Part shown: in pieces, positions 18,019 to 28,315 of the stretch
How the letters are laid out: each line of letters starts with the position of its first letter
How positions within the stretch are numbered: the stretch's first letter is position 1
Source: Methanofollis fontis
GTDB lineage: Archaea; Halobacteriota; Methanomicrobia; Methanomicrobiales; Methanofollaceae
Length of the DNA stretch: 64,000 nt
Assembly: GCF_004297185.1 (NCBI RefSeq)
Contig: NZ_PGCL01000001.1
Location: 1 to 64,000, forward strand
Direction of reading: 5' to 3'
Translations under genes and position numbers: made by a program
Notes under the pieces: generated by a model
Database searches by the model: none
What the model saw: the letters and a program-made list of their open reading frames with translations, nothing else
Told to the model about the DNA's origin: nothing

Positions 18019-18825
18019 ATGGCACTCACCAAGCGGATCATCCCCTGCCTGGACCTCAAGGACGGGCGTGTCGTGAAGGGGACGCACTTCCTTGGCCTGC
18101 GTGATGCGGGCGACCCCGTGGAGCTGGCGGCGCGCTACAACACCCAGGGGGCGGACGAGGTGATCTTTCTGGACATCACCGCCTCAAAGGAGGGGAGGGG
18201 CACCCTCATCCCGGTGATCGAGCGGGCGGCCGACGAGCTCTTCCTGCCGCTCACGGTCGGCGGGGGGATCAGGACCATCGATGACATCACCCAGATCCTC
18301 AGGGCCGGGGCGGACAAGGTCTCGATCAATACGAGTGCCGTGAACGATCCCTCACTGATCAGCCGCGGCGCCGAGCGCTTCGGCACCCAGTGCATCGTGG
18401 TGGCGATCGACGTGCGGGCGAACCCGGCGATGGAGGAGGGGAAGACGCCGATCGCCCTTGACAACGGGCGGGAGGTCTGGTACGAGGTGGTGACGATGGG
18501 CGGGTCGCACCCGACCGGCATCGACGCTGTCGGATGGGCGCAGGAGGTCGAAGAACGGGGTGCAGGCGAGATCCTGCTGACAAGCATGGAGACCGACGGC
18601 ACAAAAGCGGGCTTCGACCTGCCGATCACCCGCACGATCTCGGAGAACGTCGGCATCCCGGTGATCGCCAGCGGCGGTGTCGGAACGCTGGAGCATTTTT
18701 ATGAGGGGTTCACCCTCGGAAAAGCGGACGCCTGCCTTGCGGCAAGCGTCTTCCACTACGGGGAGTTCACCATCCGGCAGGTCAAGGAGTATCTGGCCGG
18801 ACGGGGTATCCCGGTACGGCTGTGA
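18019..18825 (+). CDS. hisF: Imidazole glycerol phosphate synthase cyclase subunit HisF
   Basis: 268 residues, a (beta/alpha)8 barrel. It has [15 protein letters not shown] with catalytic Asp12, VAIDVRAN with catalytic Asp131, and phosphate-binding loops GGGIRTIDD and [11 protein letters not shown]. Using ammonia from HisH, it converts PRFAR to imidazole glycerol phosphate plus AICAR in histidine and purine metabolism. No hisH or other his gene is adjacent. The last 44 bases overlap the 3' end of convergent pheT. Confidence 0.97.
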   Translation: MALTKRIIPCLDLKDGRVVKGTHFLGLRDAGDPVELAARYNTQGADEVIFLDITASKEGRGTLIPVIERAADELFLPLTVGGGIRTIDDITQILRAGADKVSINTSAVNDPSLISRGAERFGTQCIVVAIDVRANPAMEEGKTPIALDNGREVWYEVVTMGGSHPTGIDAVGWAQEVEERGAGEILLTSMETDGTKAGFDLPITRTISENVGIPVIASGGVGTLEHFYEGFTLGKADACLAASVFHYGEFTIRQVKEYLAGRGIPVRL

Positions 18826-20422
18826 GGTCCAGTTCGAGCGCCGCCACCGGGTGCTCGAGCGAGAAGGCGGTGAGCACCTCCGGGTGGATCTCGCCAAACA
18901 CCCCCACCCTTTTTCCGTCCACGATCACATCGCCCCTGCGCCCGTCGATGAATGCCGGATCGGCCGATTCGACAAAGGTCGCCCCGACCCCGCACTCGCG
19001 GCAGAGGGCGTCCATGGCGGCGTAGGCCTCCGAGAAATCGGCGCCCGGATGGATCGAGGCGGCGGCCACGCTCTGGAGCGTGGTTGTCGCCCGGATCACG
19101 TCTCCGACGGCAAAGATCCGCTGCGGCAGTTCACGGTGGCAGTTGATCTCCAGGATCTCCATGATCAGGGGGAGGATATCGGTGCGCACCACGCTCTGGT
19201 CCTCGGAGATCGGTTTTGAGACCCGCAGGAGGTCGGTGGACGGTTCGCGCCCCATCCGCTCATAGAGGATCCGCTCCGAGGTGAGGGTGAAGGGGAGCAC
19301 CTCCAGGTGCCCCATGCCGGTGAAGACCGAGCGGACGGTGCGCTCGAGGACGGCGATCGGGTGCTCCCGCCCGGTGGTGTAGGTCCGCGGCCGGGAGGTC
19401 TCGAAACGGTCATAGCCATAGGCGATGGCGAGGTCCTCGAAGAGATCGGCGTCATGGATGATATCGGCCCGATAGGGCGGGACAAGCACGCGGACCCCTC
19501 CGTCGTCGAGGGGTTCAGCGCCGAAACGCATCTTCTGCAGGAGCGCGGCCATCTCGTCGGCCGAGAGATCGAGGCCGATGAGGCGGCGGCAGGCGTCCAC
19601 CGTGACGATCCGCTCTGTCGGCGAGAGGTCGGGGCAGGCGGTCCCGTCGATCTCCACGCTCTCGATCGTCGCCCCTGCTTCGGCCAGGGCGGTGCAGATG
19701 ATGGCGGCGGCCATTCTGACAGCACGCTCGTCGGTGCCGGTGCAGTCCAGGAGGATGGTCGTCGTCTCCGTCGTCACCCGCGTCAGCTCGCCGTTGATGA
19801 TCGGCGGGAAGGAGAGCACCCGGCCCTCTGCATCCACAATCAGGGGGAAACGGTCGAAGGCATCCACAATATGGGCATAGTCGCGGCCCTTGGGGTGCTG
19901 CTCCAGGATCTCCTCGAGGCTGAGTTCTTCCTCGAAGTCCAGGGGGACAAACCGGTGGTCCCGCGGGGCGGCGAGATAGCGGAAGGGGGGGCGCACGGCA
20001 TCCATGTCATGGACACCGATCGCCACCTTCCGCCGCCCCCGCCCGAGGGCCCAGTGCAGGGCCTCCTGCAGCCCCATCAGGCTCTCGATACCCGCCTCGT
20101 CCATGCGGACGTTCCTGATCACGGCCGATGCGAGGTGGGGCCGGATCTCCGCAAGTCCGGGATCGACACTGAAGGTGATCCCTGAAGCGGTGACCGGATA
20201 GGAGGGAAGACCCCCCTCGATCCCCAGGAACCCCCGCATCGCCCGGGCGACCCCCTCGGTGGAGTAGAGGTCCACCCTGCTCGGGAAGAACTCCACGTCC
20301 ACGCCGTCCTCAAGGGTGCGCTCGATATCAGATCCGATCATCGGCAGCCGCTCCAGGATCGTCTCCCGGTCGGCGCCGGTCAGGCGCTCGAGATATTCGT
20401 AATTGAGACTGATGATTGCCAT
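18782..20422 (-). CDS. pheT: Phenylalanyl-tRNA synthetase beta subunit
   Basis: 546 residues, the archaeal length (shorter than bacterial PheT). It contains B3/B4 and B5 domains and a catalytic-like core domain without active site residues. [20 protein letters not shown] is a typical archaeal start. Forms the alpha2-beta2 enzyme with the adjacent pheS product to charge tRNA-Phe, contributing editing and tRNA binding. ATG 20422 follows GGAGGAGTGATCAG. Four bases separate it from the pheS stop, so the genes are co-transcribed after endA and trpS. Confidence 0.97.
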   Translation of the reverse strand: MAIISLNYEYLERLTGADRETILERLPMIGSDIERTLEDGVDVEFFPSRVDLYSTEGVARAMRGFLGIEGGLPSYPVTASGITFSVDPGLAEIRPHLASAVIRNVRMDEAGIESLMGLQEALHWALGRGRRKVAIGVHDMDAVRPPFRYLAAPRDHRFVPLDFEEELSLEEILEQHPKGRDYAHIVDAFDRFPLIVDAEGRVLSFPPIINGELTRVTTETTTILLDCTGTDERAVRMAAAIICTALAEAGATIESVEIDGTACPDLSPTERIVTVDACRRLIGLDLSADEMAALLQKMRFGAEPLDDGGVRVLVPPYRADIIHDADLFEDLAIAYGYDRFETSRPRTYTTGREHPIAVLERTVRSVFTGMGHLEVLPFTLTSERILYERMGREPSTDLLRVSKPISEDQSVVRTDILPLIMEILEINCHRELPQRIFAVGDVIRATTTLQSVAAASIHPGADFSEAYAAMDALCRECGVGATFVESADPAFIDGRRGDVIVDGKRVGVFGEIHPEVLTAFSLEHPVAALELDLTAVPGYPVRPDTP

Positions 20423-20426
20423 CTGA

Positions 20427-21860
20427 TCACTCCTCCCTCCCGATCACGGGGTGGTCGCGTATCCAGTCGATGTCGCTGCGGTAGAGCTGGCGGAGGTCCC
20501 GGAGCCCCAGGCGCAGCATCGCAAGCCTGCTGATCCCGAGCCCCCAGGCAAGCACGGGCGCCTCGATCCCCCAGGGGGCGGTGACCTCCTCCCTGAAGAC
20601 GCCGGCACCGCCGAGCTCCACCCAGCCAAGCCCGTCCACCCGGACCTCGGGCTCCACCGAGGGTTCGGTGTAGGGGAAGTAGCCCGGCCTGAACCTGACG
20701 GCGTCAAAGCCCATGGCGGCGTAAAACTCCTTCAGATACCCGAGGAGGTCGCGGAAGGTGACGTCCTCGTCCATTACGATCCCCTCGAGCTGCTCAAACT
20801 CCGGCAGATGGGTGGGATCGATCGCCTCGCGCCGGTAGACCCGCCCGAGGGCAAAGGCCTTCACCGGCGGGCGGCGGGTGGCCACCAGGTGGCGGATGGA
20901 GAGGGGGGTAGTGTGGGTGCGGAGCACGCACTGCTCGGCCTTTGCCGGGTCCCATCGCCCGCCCCATCCGGTGGAGGAGGTGTCCCCGCCATGCTCGTGG
21001 ATATCCCTGACCCCCTCCCATCCCGGCGGACAGGGTTCGGCGAGGTCGAGGTAGAAGGTGTCCTGCATCTCGCGTGCCGGGTGGTCCTGCGGCTGAAAGA
21101 GGGCGTCGAAGTCCCAGAAGGCGCTCTGGACGATCTCGCCCCGCATCTCCTCAAAGCCCATCTCCAGCAGGATCCGGCGGACATCATCAAGCACACCGCC
21201 ATAGGGGTGGGTCTTGCCCGGCCAGATACGTTTCGGCGGGGTGGCGAGGCTGTAGCGGCGGAGGTTTGCGGTCCGCCAGGAGCCGCTGATGATCTGCTCG
21301 CGCGTCAGGGTGCCGGTTTCCTCGGTGAGGTCGAGTCCGGCATCGACGAGCGCCCGGCCCGCGGCCGTGATCCGGATCTGCCACGCCGTCTCCTCGGAGG
21401 CGGTGATCAGGTTGCGCTTGAGGAGATCGGCGATGCCGGGCATGCCCTCCTTCGGGTCCTGCAGGGCGATCTCGTCATCGCCGGGGGGCACCTCGCCGAC
21501 CCGCTCTGCGACGCCGGCGCGGATCGTGATCCAGCCCTTCTTCCTGAGCCAGCCGATCCCGATTCTTGAAAGGGGGTGGGCCTGCAGGTCCCGCATCGGG
21601 GCCGAATCACCGACATTCTCCAGCATCTGCCGTTCGGGAAGTCCGTTCTTCCGGTAGTCCTCGCCCTCGGGGGTGAGGGCATAGGTCGTCGTGGTCGTCC
21701 GCACGACCTCTGCAAGCCCGCTATCAGCACAGAGATGGGCATACTGCACGACCGCCGCCTCCGTCGTCCCGAGAGCACCGGCAAGGGCGCCGGTCCCGGC
21801 CTCGCCGAGAGGGGCAAGGGCCACGAGGAGGCGTTTTTCATTCAGGGTGAGATCTGCCAT
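20427..21860 (-). CDS. pheS: Phenylalanyl-tRNA synthetase alpha subunit
   Basis: 477 residues. The N-terminal winged-helix-like region (1-100) probably binds tRNA. The class II core includes [20 protein letters not shown], the motif 2 region [19 protein letters not shown], the phenylalanine pocket [18 protein letters not shown] and motif 3 [15 protein letters not shown]. It activates phenylalanine with ATP and transfers it to tRNA-Phe. The start overlaps the trpS stop by one base (TAATG), with GGTGGATG upstream. Confidence 0.97.
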   Translation of the reverse strand: MADLTLNEKRLLVALAPLGEAGTGALAGALGTTEAAVVQYAHLCADSGLAEVVRTTTTTYALTPEGEDYRKNGLPERQMLENVGDSAPMRDLQAHPLSRIGIGWLRKKGWITIRAGVAERVGEVPPGDDEIALQDPKEGMPGIADLLKRNLITASEETAWQIRITAAGRALVDAGLDLTEETGTLTREQIISGSWRTANLRRYSLATPPKRIWPGKTHPYGGVLDDVRRILLEMGFEEMRGEIVQSAFWDFDALFQPQDHPAREMQDTFYLDLAEPCPPGWEGVRDIHEHGGDTSSTGWGGRWDPAKAEQCVLRTHTTPLSIRHLVATRRPPVKAFALGRVYRREAIDPTHLPEFEQLEGIVMDEDVTFRDLLGYLKEFYAAMGFDAVRFRPGYFPYTEPSVEPEVRVDGLGWVELGGAGVFREEVTAPWGIEAPVLAWGLGISRLAMLRLGLRDLRQLYRSDIDWIRDHPVIGREE

Positions 21861-23113
21861 TATTCATCCACCAGATGTTCCACTTCATCCATCCGCTCTC
21901 TGAAATCCTTCAGGAACGCCTTAGTCCGTTCAAGCGTTTCTTTCTTGCATGTTCCGCACATCATCTCGCCGGACCGGCATTTCCTGCAGATCTCGGCAAG
22001 TTCGGCATCGTCCTCCTCCATGTGGAAAAGGTTGAGGAGATAGACCGAACACCGTTCAGGTTCGCCGCCCAGGCGTTTCTGCTCCTCTAGGGTCATGCGT
22101 CCGCCGGTGAGCGCCCCCATCACCTTCTTCTTCAGGTCCTTCTCCGACTCATGGAAGGAGATGAAACTCTCGGGGACCGATGAGGACATCTTTCCGCCCT
22201 GCAGCCCCTGCATGAAGGTGTGATAAGTGGCGGACGGGGCGATGAAGCCATACCCGCCGTGGTCGATCTCGATCTCCCGCACCGCCGCCTCGATTGCCTG
22301 CAGGTCCCCTCCCCTGACATCCACATGCCCGCCATAGCGTTTTGAACCGGGGAACGCTGCGTGGACGGCATCGATCGCCGCATCAGGGGCGTTCTTCGAC
22401 CGGACGCTCACGTGCCCGTCCCGCTGCTCCACCAGGAACATCCTGAGCTTGTATGCGACGTCCCGGGTCAGCCTGATATGCGGGTCCTGGTCGATGCCGA
22501 CCGGCACCACCGTCGGCGCCGGTCCGCAGTCAGTCTGTGGGTAGAGGATGTCCGCCACCTGTGTGGCCACGCTCATCCCGTGGGCGAGGGAGGTCTCCTG
22601 CGTGAAGCCGTATATCGCCGAGAGATCGGAGAAATTGATCTTGATCGCCGCCTCGAAGGCCAGATCCTTGAGGGGGTCGTTGCTGCTCTGGGCATAGGTC
22701 GTCCCCTGGTAGCCGAGGGCATACAGGCAGGTGAGGTACTCCCGCCCGAACTCCCGGCACTGCTCCCACGGGATGCCCCGGACGGCATGCGCCTCGCGGT
22801 CGGCGACCGCCACATAACCGCGTCCGCCCTGCTCCACATGCCAGACCACCTCCTTCATCACCATCAGGTGACCGAGGTGCGGGTGGCCGGAGGGCATGAA
22901 ACCGGTCATCACGTTAAAGGGTGTTCTGTTCCTGACGGCGTCGGCGATCGGACCGTAGTCACGATGGCCGACGACGATCCCCCGGCGCATGAATGGCGGG
23001 ACGTCGGGGAGGCGGTCAATGACGGTTTCCATCGGTTCGATGCCGAATTCGGTGAAGAGTTTCCCGACATCGACCGTCTGGCTGCTTGCCCATGGATTGA
23101 TCCCCTGCTGCAT
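21860..23113 (-). CDS. trpS: Tryptophanyl-tRNA synthetase
   Basis: 417 residues. This is a class I synthetase with an archaeal/eukaryal-type HIGH variant (SGHPHLGHLMVMKEV) and a KMSKS variant (GGKMSSSVPES). The C-terminal part contains a small Cys pair (MMCGTC) before a helical end. It charges tRNA-Trp. MQQGINPWASSQ at 23113 is the natural start; about 100 further in-frame upstream codons are an antisense-like extension overlapping endA. It begins 10 bases after the endA stop and overlaps pheS by one base. Confidence 0.96.
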   Translation of the reverse strand: MQQGINPWASSQTVDVGKLFTEFGIEPMETVIDRLPDVPPFMRRGIVVGHRDYGPIADAVRNRTPFNVMTGFMPSGHPHLGHLMVMKEVVWHVEQGGRGYVAVADREAHAVRGIPWEQCREFGREYLTCLYALGYQGTTYAQSSNDPLKDLAFEAAIKINFSDLSAIYGFTQETSLAHGMSVATQVADILYPQTDCGPAPTVVPVGIDQDPHIRLTRDVAYKLRMFLVEQRDGHVSVRSKNAPDAAIDAVHAAFPGSKRYGGHVDVRGGDLQAIEAAVREIEIDHGGYGFIAPSATYHTFMQGLQGGKMSSSVPESFISFHESEKDLKKKVMGALTGGRMTLEEQKRLGGEPERCSVYLLNLFHMEEDDAELAEICRKCRSGEMMCGTCKKETLERTKAFLKDFRERMDEVEHLVDE

Positions 23114-23123
23114 AGGTCGTATC

Positions 23124-24131
23124 TCACAGTTTGATTCGTGCAAATTCGATGTACTGAATGCCGTCTGTATGTACACAGGCAAACAACATCTTCTTTTTGA
23201 CACTGTGCGCAAGGCGGACTGAACGGGAGATCGCCACCATGGTGAGGGCGGTTCCCGCAGGGATGGCCTGAGCGAGCATCGGCGAGTGCTGGATGCCGCC
23301 GATGTAGACCCGGAAATGATGGCCGAACTTGTAACCCGTCTTCGGGGCATGGCCGCGGCGGCGCAGGTCTGCATAGACCGCCGCCTTCTCCAGGAGTTCG
23401 GCGTCGTATTCGGCGGCGGCGGCAAAGTATTCCTCCCGTGAGAGAGGGACGTCGTCCCGGACCAGAGAAAGGCGACGATCGTCCATCAGGGCAAGTGCCT
23501 CCACGGGGGAGAGCATGATCCGATCCGAATCGAGCAGTTTGCCAAATCCAGCCTCAGAAAGCCATTCGGCACCGGCGACCGGGACGAGGGCGACGGCGCC
23601 AACCGCTTCGCCCTCCGCCTGCCCTCCCGTCTCTGCCTCATCGGGTGCCGGAAGATGATCGACCTTCACCTCATAGTAGGTGAGTTCACCCTCGTCGTCC
23701 ACGGCGGCGACCACATACTGCTTGCGCATGTTTCCGGCCGTCGCCACCTCGGCGGTCACCCTATCAAAGTCCACAAGGTCACGCTCGGCGAGCACCCTTA
23801 CAAGATACTGCGAGTGCCCCTTCCCCGGACGTTCACCCCGCCGAAAGACCCGGAAATCATGGGGGCCGGTCTGGAGGGCATAGCCGCGCTCGCGCAGGTC
23901 GCGGTAGACCAGGTAGCGCCGAAAAAATCCCGGTGTCCTGGAGTACTCACGCAGGAGCGAGGGTGCATCATGGCCCGTCACCGTGATCCGATTCCGCCAG
24001 AGGAGGTAGAGCCCCTCCTCAGGGGCGAGGCGGAGACCGCCCTTCACGGGTCGGCCATACCCGCCGCTCTCATAGAGCGAAAGACCCTCCTGCCCGAGGT
24101 GGAGAGCATTGCCGTCGATTGTCGCCTTCAC
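23124..24131 (-). CDS. endA: tRNA-splicing endonuclease EndA, two-repeat type
   Basis: 335 residues, about twice the single-domain EndA, so it belongs to the homodimeric form with two fused endonuclease repeats. The C-terminal repeat holds the catalytic triad Tyr267 (TGYKFGHHFRVY), His282 (QHSP) and a Lys in SVKKK (312-314). The N-terminal repeat has the equivalent His106 and Lys137 but no Tyr and acts structurally. It cuts bulge-helix-bulge introns from tRNA precursors. The start is a GTG at 24131 with a poor SD, chosen because MKATIDG is the family N-terminus. First gene of endA-trpS-pheS-pheT. Confidence 0.93.
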   Translation of the reverse strand: MKATIDGNALHLGQEGLSLYESGGYGRPVKGGLRLAPEEGLYLLWRNRITVTGHDAPSLLREYSRTPGFFRRYLVYRDLRERGYALQTGPHDFRVFRRGERPGKGHSQYLVRVLAERDLVDFDRVTAEVATAGNMRKQYVVAAVDDEGELTYYEVKVDHLPAPDEAETGGQAEGEAVGAVALVPVAGAEWLSEAGFGKLLDSDRIMLSPVEALALMDDRRLSLVRDDVPLSREEYFAAAAEYDAELLEKAAVYADLRRRGHAPKTGYKFGHHFRVYIGGIQHSPMLAQAIPAGTALTMVAISRSVRLAHSVKKKMLFACVHTDGIQYIEFARIKL

Positions 24132-24183
24132 GTGGGGTACGGGTGGGCGCCGCCTGAATATATATGGTGGTGAATGGACCGCC

Positions 24184-24645
24184 TCACACTCGCCTGATCT
24201 CGGTGAGGAGCATGACGATCGAGAGGCTGATCAGATTGAGGGTGGTGGCCCCGGACCATACCACCGATTCCCATGGTGTGAGGGCGGCAATCCATCCGGA
24301 CCAGAGCATGATGCAGATGATCGAGAAGGAGAGGAGGGTGTCGAACGCAAGGAAAACGGTCGGCATACCGACAAGGCGGCCCATCTGAGCGATGGAACAG
24401 TATTCAAATGGTGCCCCACGCCCCAGGAGATCGAGGAGGGCGCGACCCGCATTCATCATCATATCCACCCCCGCCCAGAGGAGGACACCGGCCCCGAAGA
24501 GGGCCAGAAGGGGTCGGTCACCCCCGCCAGCGCGGATGGCGGAGAGGCCGAAGAGGAGTTTGAATATACAGAAGGGGAGACCTATGGTGAGGCTCAGAAA
24601 GAACGGACGGCTGAAAAAACGGGCGAGTGAATCCGCCTTCCCCAT
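24184..24645 (-). CDS. Small integral membrane protein, unknown
   Basis: 153 residues with four or five hydrophobic segments (about 10-30, 45-62, 92-118 and 125-150). A short N-terminal hydrophilic stretch begins MGKADSLARFFSRPF. It contains no recognisable catalytic motif or familiar domain. It lies 21 bases downstream of the sensor gene on the same strand, so it may be co-expressed, and 52 bases upstream of endA. Confidence 0.6.
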   Translation of the reverse strand: MGKADSLARFFSRPFFLSLTIGLPFCIFKLLFGLSAIRAGGGDRPLLALFGAGVLLWAGVDMMMNAGRALLDLLGRGAPFEYCSIAQMGRLVGMPTVFLAFDTLLSFSIICIMLWSGWIAALTPWESVVWSGATTLNLISLSIVMLLTEIRRV

Positions 24646-24666
24646 ATCCTTCCCCCCGTCCCCTGA

Positions 24667-26280
24667 TCAGGCCGAAAACTCATTATGTTTTCTGAGAAAA
24701 TCGCGGACCGATTCAGAGACGCACCAGCCGCGATCGATCTCGTCGACAATGCCGTTGATGATCTCCGCCTGTTCGAGAATTCGACTTTTTTCCGATTCTT
24801 CCACGTCCATATCAGAGACAGCGACGATCACGGCAAGCGGATTTCTGATGCGGTCGTTGAGGCTTGCAAGCTGTGTCATGTTCCGCTCGATCTGCTCGAG
24901 CGCCCTGAACCGCTCCTCCTCGAACCGTTTCCTCTCCGTGATGTCCTGACAGACCACGATGAACGGCCCCTCCCCATCGACACCGGGTCCGATATCTGAG
25001 ATGCTCACCAGACCCCAGACCGTCTCAGCGTCAGGACGGAGGAATGAGCGTTCTTCCTCACCGACACCGCCGGGAGCGGTTATAAAACCAGGGATCTGCC
25101 TGCCAATAAGTTCGTCAACGCCAAGGAAGCGTGAAGTAGCGCCGTTCGCATCGATCACCGTGCCGCTGGCGTCCACCAGCGCCTTCGGGACCGAGGAGTT
25201 ATGAAATATGGCCGAGAAAATCCGCTCGTTTTTCCGGAGATTCTCTTCTATACGACGCCGTTCGGTGATGTCCTCACCAGAAAGGAGTGTCCATCCCTCC
25301 ATGCCGTCGTGGGGGAGCGGCGAAGCGTTCCAGCGAACATACCGCACCTCCCCGCCGGGGGGAGTCACCGGAATGACAACATTTTTCGCAGCCTCGGCGT
25401 CGCTGCCGATGCATTTCCGGGCATCCCCGTGCCATTCAGGGGGGACAAAGGAGAGGAGGGTCCGCCCCATCAGGAGGTGTTCGTTCAGACCGAAGACCGT
25501 CGAGGCCGAGGGGTTCACCCGCCTGATGAGACCGTCCCCGTCAATCACCACCATGGCGACGGCGGACGTCGTGAAATAGGCCTCGGCCTCGTCCCGCTGG
25601 TGGACGATCTCCGCCTCATACCGTTTCTTTTCGACAAGATGACTGATCCATCGGGAGAGGCGGGTCTGGTCCTGCGTGTCGGATGCAGATGCATGATCAT
25701 CGCAGAAATAATGATTATCATAGAGTTCTTCCCCGATCATCGCTTTTGGATGCGCCATGAGGGCATCGAGGAGGGCAGATGCTGGAAAAATTCGGCGGTC
25801 ATAGAGGCAGAAGGCCGTGCAGGGAAGCGTCCCCAGAAGGGTGTTTATCGCCGCCTCATACTCAAATAATCGATCAGATCCAGGAAAGTGCCGGAGTGCC
25901 CAGGATGCATCCCCGATCATCCTGAGAGCAGGAAAACCGTCTTCAATTGCTCCGGAAACGGTACGGCAGATATAATCGCTCATCCGGATCGGATCAAACT
26001 GACCTCCCGAAAGATAGAGCGATTCCGCCGTTCCGACCATCACCTGACCGGATCCGATGAGGTCGTCCAGGGGCAGCCCCCCCTCCGAGAGTCCTCCGAT
26101 CATCGCTTCAGGAGGTATGCGGTCGATGAAGCAGACGATACGTTCGCCCCGTTCGAGTCCGCACCTGATGGCCGATTCGACGACGGACCACCACTCTTCA
26201 TCGACATCATAGATACAGCAGACATGGCTGCCGGGGCTGAGATCATATATATCCCGGCGAGAGAACATCGACGCCCGCAT
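24667..26280 (-). CDS. MEDS-PAS-PAS sensor protein with degenerate kinase end
   Basis: 537 residues. About 1-190 is a MEDS (DcmR-type sensory) domain: GSHVCCIYDVDEEWW, FPALRMIGDASWAL, TAFCLYDRRIFP. Two PAS domains follow (about 215-335 and 345-460). The end resembles a HisKA dimerisation helix, but the H-box reads LNDRIRNPL with Asp where the phospho-accepting His should be, and there is no ATP-binding domain. It probably senses a small ligand or redox state and signals by protein contact, not by phosphotransfer. ATG 26280 is favoured by GTGAT three bases upstream over ATG 26295. Confidence 0.8.
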   Translation of the reverse strand: MRASMFSRRDIYDLSPGSHVCCIYDVDEEWWSVVESAIRCGLERGERIVCFIDRIPPEAMIGGLSEGGLPLDDLIGSGQVMVGTAESLYLSGGQFDPIRMSDYICRTVSGAIEDGFPALRMIGDASWALRHFPGSDRLFEYEAAINTLLGTLPCTAFCLYDRRIFPASALLDALMAHPKAMIGEELYDNHYFCDDHASASDTQDQTRLSRWISHLVEKKRYEAEIVHQRDEAEAYFTTSAVAMVVIDGDGLIRRVNPSASTVFGLNEHLLMGRTLLSFVPPEWHGDARKCIGSDAEAAKNVVIPVTPPGGEVRYVRWNASPLPHDGMEGWTLLSGEDITERRRIEENLRKNERIFSAIFHNSSVPKALVDASGTVIDANGATSRFLGVDELIGRQIPGFITAPGGVGEEERSFLRPDAETVWGLVSISDIGPGVDGEGPFIVVCQDITERKRFEEERFRALEQIERNMTQLASLNDRIRNPLAVIVAVSDMDVEESEKSRILEQAEIINGIVDEIDRGWCVSESVRDFLRKHNEFSA

Positions 26281-26515
26281 CAGATCACGCGCCATTCATG
26301 CACAACTTGGCGGGATGGCAATATATGATGCTCGATCCAGATCTCCGGAGGGGCGGATGGGATGGTGTTCGCCCCTGCTCATTCAGGAGCAGGAAAAAGG
26401 GCCCATAACCCGACCATTCAGCAAAATTGCCCCATTCAGACCACATTGGCGTGAGAGAGAATGCCCACATACAGGCCATTTTATAATATCCGGATCAACC
26501 GGATCTGCGAGCCAC

Positions 26516-27415
26516 ATGGGGTTGAAACTGCCGCACCTGAACGGATCCACTTATTTTGCAATTGCCGCCGTCCTCCTTCTCACCGCACCGCCGACCTTGG
26601 GTTACATGGCGTGGGAGGGGCAGAACACATCGGTCACCACACTCTCATTTGCCGGCGCACCCGAAGGGATTGTGTTCATTGCCGATCCCCACCTGCGGGA
26701 GGACAACATCGACCATATCAGACGGGTGATCGAGGAGGTAAACGCCCTCAATCCATCGGTCGTGCTGATCGGCGGCGATTTTGTGTATGGAGAGGAGCCC
26801 GACCTCTCCCTGCAGGAGATCTGGCGGGAGATCGACGCACCCACCTATGCAGTGCTCGGGAACCATGACTATAAGGCCGGTATTGATGCAGTCACCGGAC
26901 TTGAGAAGGTGATCGCAATCCAGGAGACGGAGCGGAGCGTCGAACACTATGATATGTCCCCACTCGGAGAGACGGACACCGACCCGGTTTTTGCCGATGC
27001 CCTGACGGCACAACTGGAATCGGCCGGTGTGCATGTGCTCAGGAACGAGTATGTCACCCTTGACCTGAACGGCACGCCCCTCCTGCTGGTCGGTGTGGAT
27101 GACGGATGGGCCGGCATGGCCGATCCCCCGACCGTCCCCCGCACCGATGCCTTTACAATCTACCTGATCCACGAACCCGAATGCCGGGCACCATGGGAGG
27201 CCGACCTGATCCTCTGCGGCCACACCCACGGCGGACAGTTCATGCTCCCCGGCATCCAGACGCTCAATGACAACGGCGTCCTCGAGCTCTCCGGACTGGT
27301 GACAAAAGACGATACACCGGTCTATATCAGCAGGGGACTTGGCACCTCAAACCTTCCGGCCGAACTCCGCCTCAATGCCCCGCCCGAGATCGTCCTGATC
27401 GGGCCCGCGGGCTGA
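26516..27415 (+). CDS. Membrane-anchored metallophosphoesterase
   Basis: 299 residues. One N-terminal membrane segment (STYFAIAAVLLLTAPPTLGYM) is followed by a calcineurin-like phosphoesterase. The metal-binding motifs are IADPHL (DxH), VLIGGDFVYG (GDxx), VLGNHDY (GNHD), YLIHEP and LCGHTHGGQF (GHxH). YaeI-type relatives act on phospholipid head groups such as lipid A precursors at the membrane; the archaeal substrate is unknown. An earlier in-frame ATG at 26315 has 67 codons of unrelated sequence. The end overlaps the convergent membrane-protein gene by 69 bases. Confidence 0.88.
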   Translation: MGLKLPHLNGSTYFAIAAVLLLTAPPTLGYMAWEGQNTSVTTLSFAGAPEGIVFIADPHLREDNIDHIRRVIEEVNALNPSVVLIGGDFVYGEEPDLSLQEIWREIDAPTYAVLGNHDYKAGIDAVTGLEKVIAIQETERSVEHYDMSPLGETDTDPVFADALTAQLESAGVHVLRNEYVTLDLNGTPLLLVGVDDGWAGMADPPTVPRTDAFTIYLIHEPECRAPWEADLILCGHTHGGQFMLPGIQTLNDNGVLELSGLVTKDDTPVYISRGLGTSNLPAELRLNAPPEIVLIGPAG

Positions 27416-28042
27416 GGCCGTATTTTTCATCGACCCCGGTTTCAGAAACAGCAGTGCGACCTCCTCTTTTGTCAGGCGGCGGAGATAGAAGTTCCCGACC
27501 GCAGCGATTATCAGGGCACCGAAGAGGTCGAAGATGAGATCGGTCATCGTATCGTCCAGACCGTGCTGGAGGTTCATCTGAAACAGGGTATCGAACAGAT
27601 ACTCATAGATCTCCCAGAACGCACCCAGGGCCATCGTGAATATCACGATAAACCCGATGATCATCGGGCGGGTGAGGCGAAGACCGGAATACCTGTCCAT
27701 AAGGAGGACCAGGGCAAATCCGAGGACCGAGATCGTGATCGAGGAGACAAAATGAGCGATTTTATCATAATACGGTGAAAACACCATATAAAAATCGGAG
27801 ATATGCCCGGCGACATGAAGATAGATGGAGAGGGCGATGAGCAGGTTCACCTCCCACGGCATGCAGATGTCCCCCCGCCGCGAGACGATGTAGGGGACGG
27901 TGGTGAGGAAAAAGGCAAAAAGACCCACAAAGGCAAGGAACCAGTCGCCGATACAGGCGCTATAGCCAACACTCAGGAGGATCAGCCCCTGCACAAAGTA
28001 GGCGACGAGGTTTCCGGGAGATGGGATGCGAACGTTCTTCAC
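27347..28042 (-). CDS. Polytopic membrane protein, DUF2238/YjdF-like
   Basis: 231 residues with about six hydrophobic segments. Conserved-looking polar residues lie within or next to the membrane: YYDKIAHFVSSITIS, GAFWEIYEYLFD and HGLDDTMTDLIFDLFGALI. The combination DK-x2-H, WEIYE and DTxxDLxFDxxGA is typical of the DUF2238/YjdF family, whose function is unknown. The start is GTG 28042. The hydrophilic C-terminal 40 residues are encoded over the convergent phosphoesterase gene end and are probably dispensable. Confidence 0.75.
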   Translation of the reverse strand: MKNVRIPSPGNLVAYFVQGLILLSVGYSACIGDWFLAFVGLFAFFLTTVPYIVSRRGDICMPWEVNLLIALSIYLHVAGHISDFYMVFSPYYDKIAHFVSSITISVLGFALVLLMDRYSGLRLTRPMIIGFIVIFTMALGAFWEIYEYLFDTLFQMNLQHGLDDTMTDLIFDLFGALIIAAVGNFYLRRLTKEEVALLFLKPGSMKNTASARGPDQDDLGRGIEAEFGRKV

Positions 28043-28315
28043 CAGATGCCGGTTGTCGCGATGGATTATTAATACTTCACCGGGCGGAATGGCAGAAGAG
28101 GCCAGATGGAATGAACCGGGGTCTGCGAAAATTCCTTATGATCCTGGGCGCCGCGGGGAAGCGCCCCAGCAGGCGCCCGGCACTGCCGGCACCTCGAACT
28201 GAACCGTAGATCCACGGCATTCACCGGGGCGCTACACCGATGAGAAGGGGGTCGGCAGAGATCATCTTCACAACGAATATTACCAGAGAAACAAAATTAT
28301 TGACACATACCGGAG

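Noticed and set aside
28140-28200. GC-rich foldable stretch considered as a tRNA or small RNA
   Set aside because: A GGGCGC/GCGCCC stem is present, but there is no cloverleaf, T-loop or anticodon arm.
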